Shown piece after piece: positions 24,225 through 36,829 of a stretch of 64,000 bases of DNA (its first letter is position 1; each line of letters opens with the position of its first letter). This DNA is from Umbilicaria muhlenbergii (lineage: Eukaryota > Ascomycota > Lecanoromycetes > Umbilicariales > Umbilicariaceae): the NCBI GenBank assembly GCA_000611775.1, contig KK106981.1:2287435-2351434 (forward strand), read 5' to 3'. Under the pieces are notes generated by a model. The model did no database searches and was not told the origin of the DNA. It saw only the letters and a program-made list of their open reading frames with translations. A program made the position numbers and the translations under genes.

Positions 24225-25314
24225 TTAAATTAATTCTCATTCTTTTAATGTTCATGAAACAGTCAAACTGAAATAACCTGTTTAAAAAGGCATTGAGTTG
24301 TGTGTGTTGATGACTCTGAAAGACACTGATAACATAACTTTTTGCAACTACACCTCTCAAGTCATACAGATGTGTATCAGCCTACTTAAGTCATATAAAA
24401 ACCTGAAAACTTATAAAGCAGTCAAGTTGAAAGAACCTGTTATGATAAGTGTGCAGACACTGTCATCACTGAATGCTCATGAAGCAGTTAAATTGAATTT
24501 AAATAACTTGTGTTCACCTTGCTCTTGTGAAAGAGCTGAATCAAAAGAAATCATTAAAATAAACACTAAACAGAGGTCAAGAAAAGCATTAAACACAGAA
24601 CATTATAAAATAAATATTAAATCATCAACACCTCATAAAAGGTGAAGCTGTATCATGTGAAAGAGTTGTAAAATGTTTTTCAGCAGGATACTGTTTTTAA
24701 CACTGTTCAGTAATCCTCAGACGTGATAAGACCTGTTACAAGATGTGTTGATCAGCTTTAAGTGTTGACCTCAACAGCACATCATCATTAAAATGACATA
24801 TGAAAGCACAGCTCTGATGAGTCAGGTTAAGAAAGAAAAGACTGTTAAGACAAGCTCATCTCATCAACATGAGCAGAGGAACAAAGAAGAAGCTCTTCTC
24901 AGTGTGAAGATGATTTACCTCAAACTAAATGCAATTCTCAGAGAACTCAAGAAGAGCAGAAAGGCATGAAAGTACTTAATTTTAACTGCATGACATTATG
25001 AATGAATCAATGAAGATGATGCTAAAACCTCTTATGATATCATCAACATGAAACAACTTCAGTGTTGAGCAGAGATGAAATTGAAGCAGTTCTTAAAAAC
25101 ACTCAACACTCTCTGAGAGCAGAGAGACTTGAGCATGACAGTTAATGAAAGTGTTCATGATCTACTGATCAAAAAGAATGATCTTATGAACATCATCATT
25201 GAACAGCAAGATCATGTGACTTCTCTGAAAATCAACTTCATTACTCTCAACATCAAATATCAGCTTCTGAAAGAATGCTGATGAACAGATTAAGAAAGTG
25301 TTACAGGGTGACAT

Positions 25315-26172
25315 CAGCAATTTAGCAAGTTAACTCTGAGTTAGTTTTTAACACTTTGAGCGCTCTGAGCTTCTGATCTCATGTCTCAGCTAACAGCCGC
25401 TCTTAGCATCCTTTGAGCACTTTGAGCTCAACCTTAAATCTTGAGCGGAACATCAAAATTTTGCGATAAAAAAACAGTTATTAAAACAATTGTTTAAACA
25501 AGTACACACACAGTGTTATAATAACAGTAAAACTTATAATAAGTAAACTTTTGCTAAAATTCACTTTTCTGCAATAAAAAATCATGATTTGTTGAGTCTG
25601 AAAGCACTGTATAAGTGTTGAGTTCTGAATATTTAAAGAACTTCAAGATTTTCACCACTTAAAAATCTACACACTTTAATAACTTTTGCACCTCAACAGA
25701 TATGAAGAAACTTTCAATGCATAAATTATAAAAAACAGTATTATCTATTAATGTTAAATTAAAAGTTTCTTCATAACTGCTATTGTTGTTAAGTTATATT
25801 TAATTCAAGTTAAGTTATATTTAATTCAAGTTTTCAACAGCGAAAAATCTTTCAAAAAAAGTCACATACTTTGAATAACTATTGCGCTTTTATACTTATA
25901 ATATAACTTTCAGTCTATAAGTTGTAGAGAAAAAGTTTTTTAATTCATAACTATTGCAAATTAAAACTTATGAAGTAATCTTTAGTTTGTAAAGTGTACA
26001 GAATAAAGAGATCTAAAACTTTTCAATAAAAAGTTTTTTATTATTCATGAAGGTATAATAGTTATTTAAAGTGTAAGATTTGTATGAGCTTATTTACTGC
26101 TCAGAGAGTGCTCTGAGCGCATAAAGTACTATTAACTAAAACCTTATTTTTGAGCGGGCTGTCAAGTTGCGG
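25315..26172. mobile_element. MITE S copy 2
   Basis: 858 bp, with the same ends as copies 1 and 3 (CAGCAATTTAGC at one end, TTGCGG at the other). It lacks the segment of copy 1 between the internal inverted arms. The left flank is gag of M (plus strand) and the right flank is pol of L (minus strand). No target duplication can be seen, so this copy marks a rearranged junction. Confidence 0.75.
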
Positions 26173-29100
26173 ATGAAAAGTTGCAGAATCTCAGGAAGAA
26201 CTGAATTTTCTTAATTAATTTTAATAACAGTCAGTTCTTGATGACAAAAACTTTGTCTGAGTTCATTGTAATATCTTCAGTGCTGATGATGAAGCTCAGA
26301 AACTTGATAAATTGAATGCTGAACTTGCTCTTCTTTATGTCTGCTTGTAGACTTGCTTTTTTAAAATGTTGAAGCATCTTTTTAACTTGAGCATCATGTT
26401 TCAACAGATCCTCTGAGTAGATTAAAATATCATTCACATAAACTGTGCAGAAATCATTCAGGTAATTGAATAAAATGTTGTTAATATACCTCTGAAAGAA
26501 GGTGAGTCTGTTGCAAAGGCTGAAAAGTAAAATCTTGTATTTGTAGAATTCATACCTCATTTGAAAGGTGATTAAATCTTTGACAAACTTTTTCATTTAT
26601 ATTCAGTAAAACACCTGCTTAACATTCAGCTTGATAAAAACCTTTACTTTAATCAGTCATGCTAAAGTCTCTTCAATTAAAGGCAAGAGGTACTTATCCT
26701 TCTTAATGATTGCATTAAGCTTTCAGTAGTTAATGCAAAAACATCATCCCTCTTCAGGTTTCTTTGCAAAGAGAACTGATGACATGTAAGAAGCATCATT
26801 AAGGATTATGAAATCCTTTTTCAGATGATCTTCAAGGTAAGCCTTGATTAACTTCAACTGCTTCAGTGACATGCTGTACAAGGGACTTGAGGTCAGGTTG
26901 TTTTCATCTTTCAAGATGATATCATGATTCACTTTTTCCTTGTGTAGAGGCAGTTGATCTGATGCTGTCTTGCTGAAAACCTTCACAAACTTTTAATACT
27001 GATGAGGTAATTTTTCCTTTATTCTTTAATTCAGTTCTGTTTTATTTTACAGCAGCAGACAGAGGTTCCTTCAGTTTTTTATTAAGTGATTAACCTCATG
27101 AATGTTAATGATGCTGATAATCACTTCTTCTTTTCTGACATTGTGTAGAAAGTTTTCTGCTTTCAGAAGTGCAATATTCACTTCTTGATAAAGAGAAGGT
27201 TTATGATCCTTTGATTTCTTTATATTTAATGAACTTTGACCTTCATTCATTGAATTATTCATGTGATTCATTGAATCTTTCTTTTCATTCAGTTGTTTTT
27301 TCATCTCATTGATGTTGATCTGCTGCTGAGCTCTTCATGTCTTTGATTGTGCTCATAGCTGCAGGACTGACTTTTTAAGCAGTTTAATAAATTTTTTCTT
27401 TCACTCATTTAACCTTGTTGAATGTTCAGTATCCTCAGGGTCAGCTTTATTAAATGTCATTATGATTTCATTTCTTTCTGCTCTTCTTAAGATCTGAGTC
27501 AGTGTTGCTGCCTCATGCAGATTATCATGTCATTCAACATTTGTCTGATGTTCTGATTTGACTTCTGATAATTGTAATTCTCACCTTGATATCATCAAGT
27601 TCTTGCTTGCCTGATATTGAGCCTCCTCAGGCCAAATCAGCTTTTGATTGAAGTAATCAATTAATATCTTAATCTTCTTGAATCATTTTCTCTCAATCAG
27701 AACATCATGCCTGCTGATGTCACAAAATAAGAAATGAGTAGAGATTCATCTTCTGTCAATCACTAAATTTGCTGTAAATGCTCTGAAGATCATTTCAGCA
27801 TTTTGATTATTATATTTTGTTAAGAGAATTGATCTTTATGCTGTTCTGATGTATAACTGCAGATGTTTTTTCACAAATTTAAAGTGCTTCTTGTGAATGA
27901 AAGTCTTCTCAGCAACACTGATGTTTAACAGAGCTGCTACTCTTATGATTAAGTCATTAACTGCAAGTTGATAATCTCAAGTTAATGATGACTCTTTTAA
28001 AATGTTTAATATTTTCATCTTGTTTATCTTTGCTCCTTCTGTTGACTTTAAAGTGAAGACTTCACTTAGAGTAGCTTGTTTTCTGAATCTGAATGATCAG
28101 AGTTTACAGCCTTTGCCTTAGCTTTCTTTAACTTATCAGAACAATTCCTCATCAGGTGTTCTTTCTTATTATAAATGTAACAAATTATGTTAATTAATAT
28201 TAACTTGATTACTTCTCATGCAACAGTGATGATTGTGATGATTATCTTCTTTTTAAATTTAAAAGCTGATTGCTTCCTCTGCAGTTTTCATTAATTTTTT
28301 TATTTCTTGATCCTTTCATCTGCTTTAACAAGATCTCTCATGAACTGTTGAGCCTTTTTACAGTAAGCGTCAAATGACATGTCCTCATCAGTGACATAAA
28401 TTTTCATTTGAACTTGAAGTGAGTTGTATAACTTATTGTGAATTTTCTCTTTTCACTGATTCATTGACATCTTCACTGAGTTCATCAGTCATAGAAACTC
28501 TGACTGAAACATGTTAAAGTTCTCAAGATAAGACATCTTGAACTTCTTCAGCTGCTTTCATGTCTTCAAGCAGTGATCTGAATTCTTGAAGACATTCTTC
28601 AGATATTAAATAATCTCTTCAACATAAATCTCTCTTCTTGACTGAGCCTTCAGTCATAAATAAAGGTGTTCAGCAGCCTTGCTGTTAACTCATATCTTGA
28701 TGTAGATCACTCTGACATGTTCAGCTTCATCTTGATCTGACTGATTAAATCAATCATCATTGATTAATAACTTACTCTTCATCTGATCATCTCATACCTG
28801 AAACGTGAGCTTAAGATCATCATTCAGAATTAGTGAATCTGAAAACTTCACTGAATGCTTCTTCATTGTGTCACTCACATTCAATTTAAATGTGCCTTCT
28901 CTTGACCGCTCTGCTTCAGGGTTATTAAGTTATCAGATTAACTTCAACACATTCTGATTTAATTCTTGTTTCTCAGTTGTTAACTTTTTTATCTGAGAGT
29001 TTTTCTGATTATTCTGTTCTTCTAGATTTTGTATCTGTGCCTTGTATGAATCTCTCTGATTTAGCGCCTTCAACATTAAATGACAGATGTTCTCTGAATC

Positions 29101-29880
29101 ATGTGCTGCTCATCATTATAAGTTTTCAGAGATCACTTCACCTCAAGAGTTCACCTTCATGATGTTTATTATTTTTGATCTCTCATGATCATCTGACTGT
29201 CCTTCAGTTAAGGATAATCTTTCAGATTAAGAGGAGATCTCTCTCTCTTGATGTGATTTAATCATGATTTCTTCAGTGCTTCAGACACCTACTTTTAGTG
29301 CTGAGATTATTCAGTTCAGAACCTTGCTCTTTCAACTGCCTCTACTGCAGTTGTCTGTGCTTACAAATAAATCTTTGAAAGTGCTTACATGTTGCAGAAC
29401 TTTCTGTTTATTGTGACTGCTTCTCACAGTTATCTGTCACTGTGACAGAGTACTTCTTGATCATTCATTGTCTACTTCTCACAGGACTTGAGAATTGATT
29501 GTTAATAATTAATTAATGAATTTAAGATATTTTAGAAACCTCCTGATCACTCAGTAAACTGTGAGTTGAGATGTTTAATGATGTTGAGGAAGAATTTTCT
29601 CATCAATACACATGTTTATCTCAGCTGATATTCTGTCACCTTCAGAGGTTGAAAAGAGTGTAGGTACTTTTCTAATGTTATGATTAATTATTTCACTTCA
29701 TAAGCAGGCCTAGAACTGTTGCAAGAAGTGAGTTATTTGAAATTAAAAAAGTACAAAGAAGGAAGCAGTCTTGTGAGTGCAGTCATGACATAAATATCAG
29801 AGTGTCAAGATACATTAGTCTCAATTTAATTTAACATCAGGTAGTTCAATATCTGTCAGTGTCAATTAATCATGTCATAA
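26173..29880 (-). mobile_element. Ty3/gypsy element L, truncated
   Basis: On the minus strand, parts are, approximately, gag with N-terminal coiled coil 28250-29170, knuckle 28130-28190, protease region 27100-27800 and reverse transcriptase 26231-26990 with recognisable FQRYIN and DILIYSEDL motifs. RNase H, integrase and the 3' LTR are missing: the element stops at MITE S2. Its 5' LTR should lie somewhere in 29460-29880, but no second LTR is present for comparison, so the right limit is approximate (M gag resumes near 29890). A fossil, incomplete and broken. Confidence 0.7.
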
Positions 29881-32800
29881 CAGAAAGCACTTATTCTTTA
29901 AACATTTTAAACAGTTTAAATAATAATAAATGTTTAAAGAAGTTTTCTGATCCTCTTCTTTTAAATGATGATTTTGAGCTCACGTGAGAGGATTGAGTAA
30001 GCAAGATAAAGATTAAATTAAGTATTAATGAAGATTATTACCTGACTGAGATTACCTGTATGAGGTACATGTTGTCTTGATTGAGTAAAAAAGTCACTCA
30101 ACACATTAAGTTCTGTTTATCATATGAACTCACAGTCACAGACCTTTATCATAACATGAATGAAATCTTGAAGGACTTGAGGAAGATCTATGAAAACTTA
30201 AATAAACAAAAGAATTACTGTCAAGCTTATATTAAATTTATTCAGAGATCAAAGTGATTTTCAGACTTTTATATTAAATTTCATCATCTTTTCACCTTCC
30301 TTGAGTATGATGAGATTTAATGTATGAATGATTTTAAAGATAAAATCTCTCCTCATCTTCAAGTTTTTCTGTTATCTTAAATGATTCAGCTTAATTCATT
30401 ATTAATCATAAAGACCTACCTCATACATCTGAATAATAAACAACATGCTGCTCAAGCAGTGAAGGACTGAAAAGATGTCAACATTAATATTATAACAAAC
30501 TGCTCAAAGAAGTATAAATGAGTCACATTTAAGATGCCTGTCACTCAGCTCATAATGCATTTCATCACATCTTCAAACAGTTCAAACAGTTCAAATAATC
30601 AAAGAACATCAATTAATTCACAACACTTAATTAATGAGAAGAATGAGAACTGTTATATTTATCATCACTCTGAGCATCCTGTCAATGAATGCTCTCAGCA
30701 TATTTAATAATCATCTTCTTCCTTCTGACATGACAGGTCTGTGAGTGAACTTCATGTGAATATTAATCAAGAGAATTTTAATTCTGAGTCAGAAAATGAA
30801 TGACTTTTATTAAAGTCACAGTTAAGGGTGAATTAGTTTCCCTGTGTAGCATGAACCCCTTGTTGAACCTCAATGAACACTATTCAAACAGTCTGAACAT
30901 TCTGAACAGTCTGAATAATGACTCAGAGCTTTTTACATTATGACTGTTCATTACAGTTTGCTTTCTTTACTTTTAAGGCTTTCTTATACTCTTTCACACC
31001 CTTGTAAACATCAGCTGTACAGCATATACTCTCATTCATACTTAACTGATTCTCATGATCTGTGACAGGCTCAGGCTAGAGTCAGTTTCATTATTTAAAC
31101 TGAAAAATGTACATGAGTTTGATGAGAACCTCATCAAAGGAAAAATCACTCATGTCATTTATTCTGATCTACATCTGAAAAAGCATAAGGAGATTACTGT
31201 TTCTATGTTGATAACAGATCTGAGTCAACATGACATAATCTTAAAGAAGCTCTGAATAAACTAAAATTAATTACTTTTGAATATGAAAAATGACTTCATT
31301 ATCTTCTCAGAGAAGCTTAAATAATTAAAATCATTATTATTTTCATCTTCCTGAACAGTTTTCTGAATCATTTAAATAATTTTAAAAATCCTGTCATGAC
31401 CTGCCTCTACTGCTGATGACAACTCTTTTCATGTGTGCAGTGTTGAAGCAGCACTTTATGCTGTGCTGACTTATCAAGAGAAGATACAAATATTTATTAT
31501 GTTAATGAAGAACATAAACAGACAGCTGATCTTAAATCAAGAATGTCATTCAAAGGAAATAAGTCTCAAAGTGAACACCTTTAAACACCTGAAGAAGGTA
31601 CATCAGAAGTTATCTTTAAAATATCATGAGTACCTTGATGTTTTTAACTGCTCTCAGGTCAGCAAGCTCCTGCTTCATTATTTTTATAATCACAAAATTG
31701 AGCTGATGAGTGATGTCACTTCATCTTAAAGCTGAGCTTACTGCATGTCACTCTACAAGCTTCAAAAGATTAAGAAATACCTTAATGAGAACTTCTTCAA
31801 AGATTTCATTACTTTCAGCAAAGCAGCATATTCCTCATCAGTGTTGTTCACTTTAAAAGTGAATGAAGATCTCAGGTTCTGCATGAATTACTAAAAGCTT
31901 AATGCTCTCACAAAGTGAAATCATTATCCCTTATCACTCATTAAAGAGGTGATTAAAAAGATTCTAGAATGCAAACATTTTATTAAGTTTAACATTATTA
32001 TCATCTTTAATAAGTTACATATACACCTGAATAATGAGGATCTTATAATCTTTATCACTGCTCTGAGCTTCTACAAATACTGTGTTTTATCATTTAAATT
32101 AACCAATGAATTAAGCACCTTTCAGCAGTATATTAATGATATTTTATGAGACTTTCTTAATGACTTCTGTCAAACTTATCTGAATAACATCCTTATCTAC
32201 AGCAAGACCTGAAAGGAGCATAATCATCATGTTAAATAAATGCTTCAACATCTTCATGAGGTTGATTTACAAGTTGACATCAAGAAGTGTGAATTTAATG
32301 TCTCTGAGACTGTCTTCTTAAAAGTCATCATATCAGGAGAAGGTCTGCATATGAATTCTTAAAAAATTAAAACAGTCATAGACTGAGTTAAATCAATCAA
32401 CCTCAAAGAGATTCAAGACTTCATAAACTTCATCAACTTTTACTGTTGATTCATATGAGACTTCTTCAAAATCATTAAACCTCTCATTGAACTTACTAGG
32501 AAAGAGGTTTCATTCACATGAACTGAAGACTGCTTTAAGGTGTTTCAGAACCTTAAACAAATCATGATGAAGATTTTAATATTAAAGTATTTTGACCTCA
32601 ATCATCAGGTCATACTAGAGACAGATGTTTTTAACTTTATGATAAATGAAATTCTCTCTTAATATGATGATAAGAGAGTTCTTCACCTGATGACATTTTA
32701 CAACAAGAGCATGATCTCAGCAGAGTGCAATTATCACATTTATGATAAGAAACTGCTGATCATTATTCACTGTTTCAAACACTGACATCCTGAACTTGAA

Positions 32801-34688
32801 CACATTGATTTGCTCATATAAGTCTTCATTGATCATCAGGCCCTGAAGACCTTTATGAAGAATAAAAAGCTGACATGTTGACAAGTCAGATATTTAAACA
32901 TTTTGTCAGAGTTCAACTTTCAGGTCATCTTCTGAACAAGCAAGATTAATGACAAGGCAGATGCATTAACCTGAATATTTAATAACTCTGAAAATAAGAA
33001 CTTGATTTATCAGATCATTCTTACTTTAAACTATGTGAAAATTCAAGTCAGAGAAGTGAAAGAAGGCCTTTTTGAGTGAGTTCATACAATCAATAAGACT
33101 GATGAATTATGCAAGAAATATCAAGAAGTCATTATTAATAATGCAGTTAAACTTCATGACAGATGTCTTCATGAATGCTGAGTCATTAATGATATGTTGT
33201 TCAAAAACAACTTGCTGTGAATCTTAAAATCTCTACAGACTGACCTTTTTTAAAAAACACACAATCAATCATCTTCTGAACATTCAGGCATAAACTGAAC
33301 AGTGAAATTTATTCATCAGCACTATTACTGATCAGGACATGTGATCATCATGAAGTAATATATTTAAAACTGCTGTCATTATCAGTGAAGCAAGTTATTT
33401 TGTGATGTCATTAATGAACTCCTGATGTCACTTCCTATCTTACAACAACACTGACAGGACATTGTCATGAACTTTATAATTAAACTGTTAATATCAAAGA
33501 GTTATAATGTCATCTGCACCCTCATTGATAAATTATTTAAAGAAAAGCATTATGTTTCTTGCTATTCAGAAGATGAAGGAACCTCAACTGAGAAGTTAAT
33601 ATAATTTATGTTATGAAACATTTATCATCTACATGACCTGCTCAGCTTTATTACTTCAGACTGAGGCCCTCAGTTTATTTCAAACTTATGATGAAGTATG
33701 TGTAAACATCTAAAAATCAAGGCTAACTTATCAACCACTTATCACTCAGAGACAGATGATCAAACTGAACAAGTTAATTAAGATGTTGAATAAGACCTCT
33801 GAACATATTACAATTACATGCAAGATGACTGAGTGAAGTGACTGCTTATAATTAAGTTTAATGATAATAACAACTGTTTCTCAGTGACCTCACTCTCACC
33901 TTTCTACCTTAACAAAGGTTTTCACTCATGCATGAGTTTCAGTCTTAACACTACTATCTATGAATTCACCTGTGAACGACTTCAGTCAGTGAAGGCGGAG
34001 GACATAACAACTCACATGCAGAAAATTCTTAATTTTGATAAGCAGCAGTTGAAGAAGAGCAGGGAATTTATAAAAGCACAAGTGAATAAACATCAAAAGG
34101 ATGTCAGCTATGAAGTTAAAAACTGAGTATGATTATTGAGTTGAAATATCAAGACAACAAGGTTTAATTAAGACTTAAAGGACAAGCAGCTGAGGTCATT
34201 TTAAGTTATTTAACATGTTGAGATCTTTTATCAACTGAAGCTTCTTACTACAATGTGAATTTATAATGTCTTCAGTTCAAAGCTGCTCTGTTCAGCTGTC
34301 AATGACTCACTGTCAGGTCAGCAGACACCTTCACTGACTTTCATTATAACAGAAGATGAGAAGAAGCATTGAGAGATGAATAATATTCTCAACTTAAAAT
34401 GATATCATGACAGGCTTCAATACAAGGTCAAATGACATGAAATTAATCATGACAATGAGTGATATTATGCAGACAAAGGTGAGTTTAACAGCTCAACAGA
34501 AGTGCTGAAGGAATTTCACTGTAAATACTTTAACAAATCATGCTAAATTTGAACTGTTCAGAAACTGTTCAGAGTGACTGTTCAAAATGACTGTTTAAAC
34601 TGTTCAGAGCCACTGAGCAAGGATATCACATTTTGATGTTATTTTTGCAACAGCATCATGAATGATGCTTTTTCAAAGAAGAGGATAA

Positions 34689-34859
34689 TGTTAAAAACAT
34701 GATAAAATTAAGCAACTCACATTAGTTTCTGATTGAGCTTAGCGCGTTCAGTTAATTCTGCAACACTCACATATGTAGTTTTGCTCATCACTTAATAACT
34801 CTTTAAAATTAATCTCTTGATCATCATATTTATATGACTTGCTCTGCATGATTTTGATA
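34689..34859 (+). repeat. Right (3') LTR of element M
   Basis: 171 bp, pairs with 24054-24224, followed by AAATA. Confidence 0.85.
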
Positions 34860-34864
34860 AAATA

Positions 34865-35470
34865 ATCATGATTATCTGAATCTGTCAAGAGAAGAAGCTT
34901 ATTGAAATCATTAATTATAACTTAATGAGCCTTTTCAACTTTTATTTTAAAGTTAATTTTATTTATATTTCATATTTCTTCATCTGTTACTTTAAGTGCT
35001 GCTTTAATGTTTTTATAAGCTGCAAAGTAAGCTGATAACTTTGCTGAATTATGACTGACTTTTTATATAATGAATAAGGGCTTTTGCTTTTATTTTAAAT
35101 ATCATGAGTTACATTGAAGAAATTATATGACTCAATGATCACTGACAAAGTGTGGAGAAGAACTGATAATATAAGCTTTAATAAGTAAATAATTTACAGC
35201 ACCTTTGAGTAATTTTATGATTAAAAACATATTAACTCTGTTTAAGTATTTAATATAATTCTGTATGACCTGCTCTTGCTTATCAATCAAGGCTTTATTG
35301 AAGACATTTCATGTAAATTTTAAAACCTGCTCTTTTAAATGTTTTTAAAGGTGATGAAGTTCTATCTCATGAGCTTTAACAGCAGCAGCAGTGAAGGTAA
35401 ATTCATTATTATAAAAAACTTAAATAACTTCTTCTACACATGATTCAGAAGCCTCATAAGCCTCAGACAT
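34865..35470 (-). pseudogene. pogo-like transposase, N-terminal part
   Basis: Starts at ATG 35470-35468 (MSEAYEASES) about 57 bp inside the right TIR. The first 110 codons show the helix-turn-helix DNA-binding region of pogo-type transposases: a FTxTAAAVKAHEI helix, then a KALIDKQEQVIQNYI-like segment. From there the frame runs towards the junction with M at 34865. TGA codons stand at Trp and Arg positions throughout, so it cannot be expressed. With the C-terminal part the coding length would be about 540 codons, normal for Fot1/pogo transposases. Confidence 0.75.
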
Positions 35471-35526
35471 GATTATAAAAAGTTGTCACATCTTGAATTA
35501 TATAATTTAATAATTTTAAAAAAAAT

Positions 35527-35597
35527 ATATTAAGCTGTCAACAACATTGAGCTGTCAAGCACTAATAAATGAATAATTATTAAAGGCAGAGCACAAT
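35527..35597 (-). repeat. Right TIR of the pogo-like transposon
   Basis: Aligns in reverse complement with 22885-22955, with transitions only (for example CACTAATAAATGAATAATTA against CACTAATAAGCGAACGATTA). It is followed by TA. The pair gives a direct before/after view of the mutation process. Confidence 0.85.
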
Positions 35598-35599
35598 TA

Positions 35600-36290
35600 T
35601 ATAAATATTAAAAAAAACTTCACAGATTTTAATCTTATACAAATTTCAAGAAATGTAGATCTTCAATTATCAAAGTTAAATTTTTAAAGTTTATTATTTT
35701 CACTAAAGGTATATCAATAACTTTATAATAAATAAAAGTTATTTAAAATTAATCAGTTTTAAAATTTTTTTAAAAAGTTTAAGTTTTCCTTGACTTGACA
35801 AATCTTTATAAACAATTTATTTAATATTATTTTCAAGTTATAACCCCTTTGACTAATCTTATAAAAAATAGTAAAGATAATGAAAAGATAAAATTATTTA
35901 AATTTTTAATTAATATACATAATGTGAGCAACTGATTAAATAAAACAAACATGTTAAAAATATTATAATAAAAGCATAAAAGTAATGAGTAATTATAAAC
36001 TTAATTAAAAGTAAGTTAAATACTCAATTAAGTATTTAATAAATACTTATTAAATATTTAATAAAATTTTAATATGCTAAAATAAAAGAAACTCAGAGTA
36101 TATATAAATTTATAAATATTAAAACAAATAACCACTAAGAAACTACAAGCTTTATAAATAAATAAAAATTATATATTTATTTATTAATTATCAGGCGCTA
36201 GTCAGCAGCCTTTATTAAGCAGTTATTATTAAATGAATAACATTAATAAAGAAGTATATAATTAATTTCTTCATCTGTATGATTTTTTCT
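35600..36290. other. Very AT-rich stretch without genes
   Basis: Dominated by A and T runs with few C or G, clearly poorer in CpA/TpG than the mutated elements around it. It contains short self-similar runs near 36010-36070 (AAATACTTATTAAATATTTA). No coding or element signature was seen, except a short GC-richer spot near 36193-36210. Confidence 0.5.
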
Positions 36291-36529
36291 TCCTTAGCAG
36301 TTAATCTTTATGTGGCAGTTTTAAAGTTGTTAAGTTTTTATGACTGCCCTCTGCTCTCATGACCCTGTTGCAGCACTTAAAGAGTAAGTTTTCTTTTAAT
36401 TAATTATTTATAATTCTGACTGTTAGCATCTGTTGAGGATGACAGTCACTGTGAGGGCTGAAAACTTGTTTTTGAAGAGTTTTCATCACAATTTTCAACT
36501 GATTTTAAAGTTGAAATGAAGCTATAAAT

Positions 36530-36820
36530 CACACAATTTATTAAAGTCATTGAGTCATACATATAAAGCTGTTGAGCCACGCTGACAAGTTAAACTATCA
36601 AAGCTATTATTGAGCCAAATTATTAAAGTCATTATCAGAGTCATTATCAAGTCAAATTATTAAAGTTATTAAGTCATACAAATAAAGCTGTTGAGTCATA
36701 TAATTGAAGTTATCAAGTTAAGCTGTCAAGTCATACATCAAGCCATTTTATCATAACTGTCAAGCAATATTATTGAGTTAACTGAGTCATTTTAATCAAA
36801 GCTGTACCATGAATTGAGTC
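36530..36820. repeat. Degenerate short-period repeat upstream of the LINE
   Basis: About 290 bp in which variants of AAGCTGTTGAGTCATA and AAATTATTAAAGTCATTA recur many times. The periods are irregular and the units diverge by transitions. It may be the decayed 5' region of the LINE or an independent minisatellite. Confidence 0.5.
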
Positions 36821-36829
36821 AAATAACAA

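Larger units (their letters stand above)
24054..34859 (+). mobile_element. Ty3/gypsy element M, both LTRs present, with nested MITE and element L
   Basis: Two 171-bp LTRs (24054-24224 and 34689-34859) start TGTTAAAA and contain the shared landmark TAGCGCGTTCAG; a perfect 5-bp AAATA duplication flanks the element (24049-24053, 34860-34864). Plus-strand parts are, approximately, gag head 24796-25312 (coiled coil), gag body and CCHC knuckle 29890-30720, protease 30990-31255, reverse transcriptase 31740-32480, RNase H 32540-32990, integrase 33290-33900 and a chromodomain-like tail 34390-34540. A purine tract (AAAGAAGAGGATAA) precedes the right LTR. The 24225-24795 leader shows nothing recognisable. 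Many breaks. Confidence 0.85.
22885..35597 (-). mobile_element. pogo/Fot1-like DNA transposon, split by element M
   Basis: Left part 22885-24053 and right part 34865-35597 add up to about 1.9 kb, the usual size for fungal pogo/Fot1 elements. Terminal inverted repeats of about 71 bp lie at 22885-22955 and 35527-35597, starting ATCGTGCCCCGCCC, and TA is duplicated at 22883-22884 and 35598-35599. The transposase runs on the minus strand from 35470 to 23031. The left end (22885 to about 23285) is unmutated and rich in CpG; the rest is heavily mutated. The element is interrupted by the 10.8-kb element M with a perfect AAATA duplication. Confidence 0.85.

Noticed and set aside
24298-24645. 115-codon plus-strand open frame in the leader of element M
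   Set aside because: It lies upstream of the recognisable gag head, has no family motif and no second copy in the window for comparison.
35600-36290. Mitochondrial DNA insertion
   Set aside because: Very AT-rich, but no mitochondrial gene fragment, tRNA or rRNA signature was seen.
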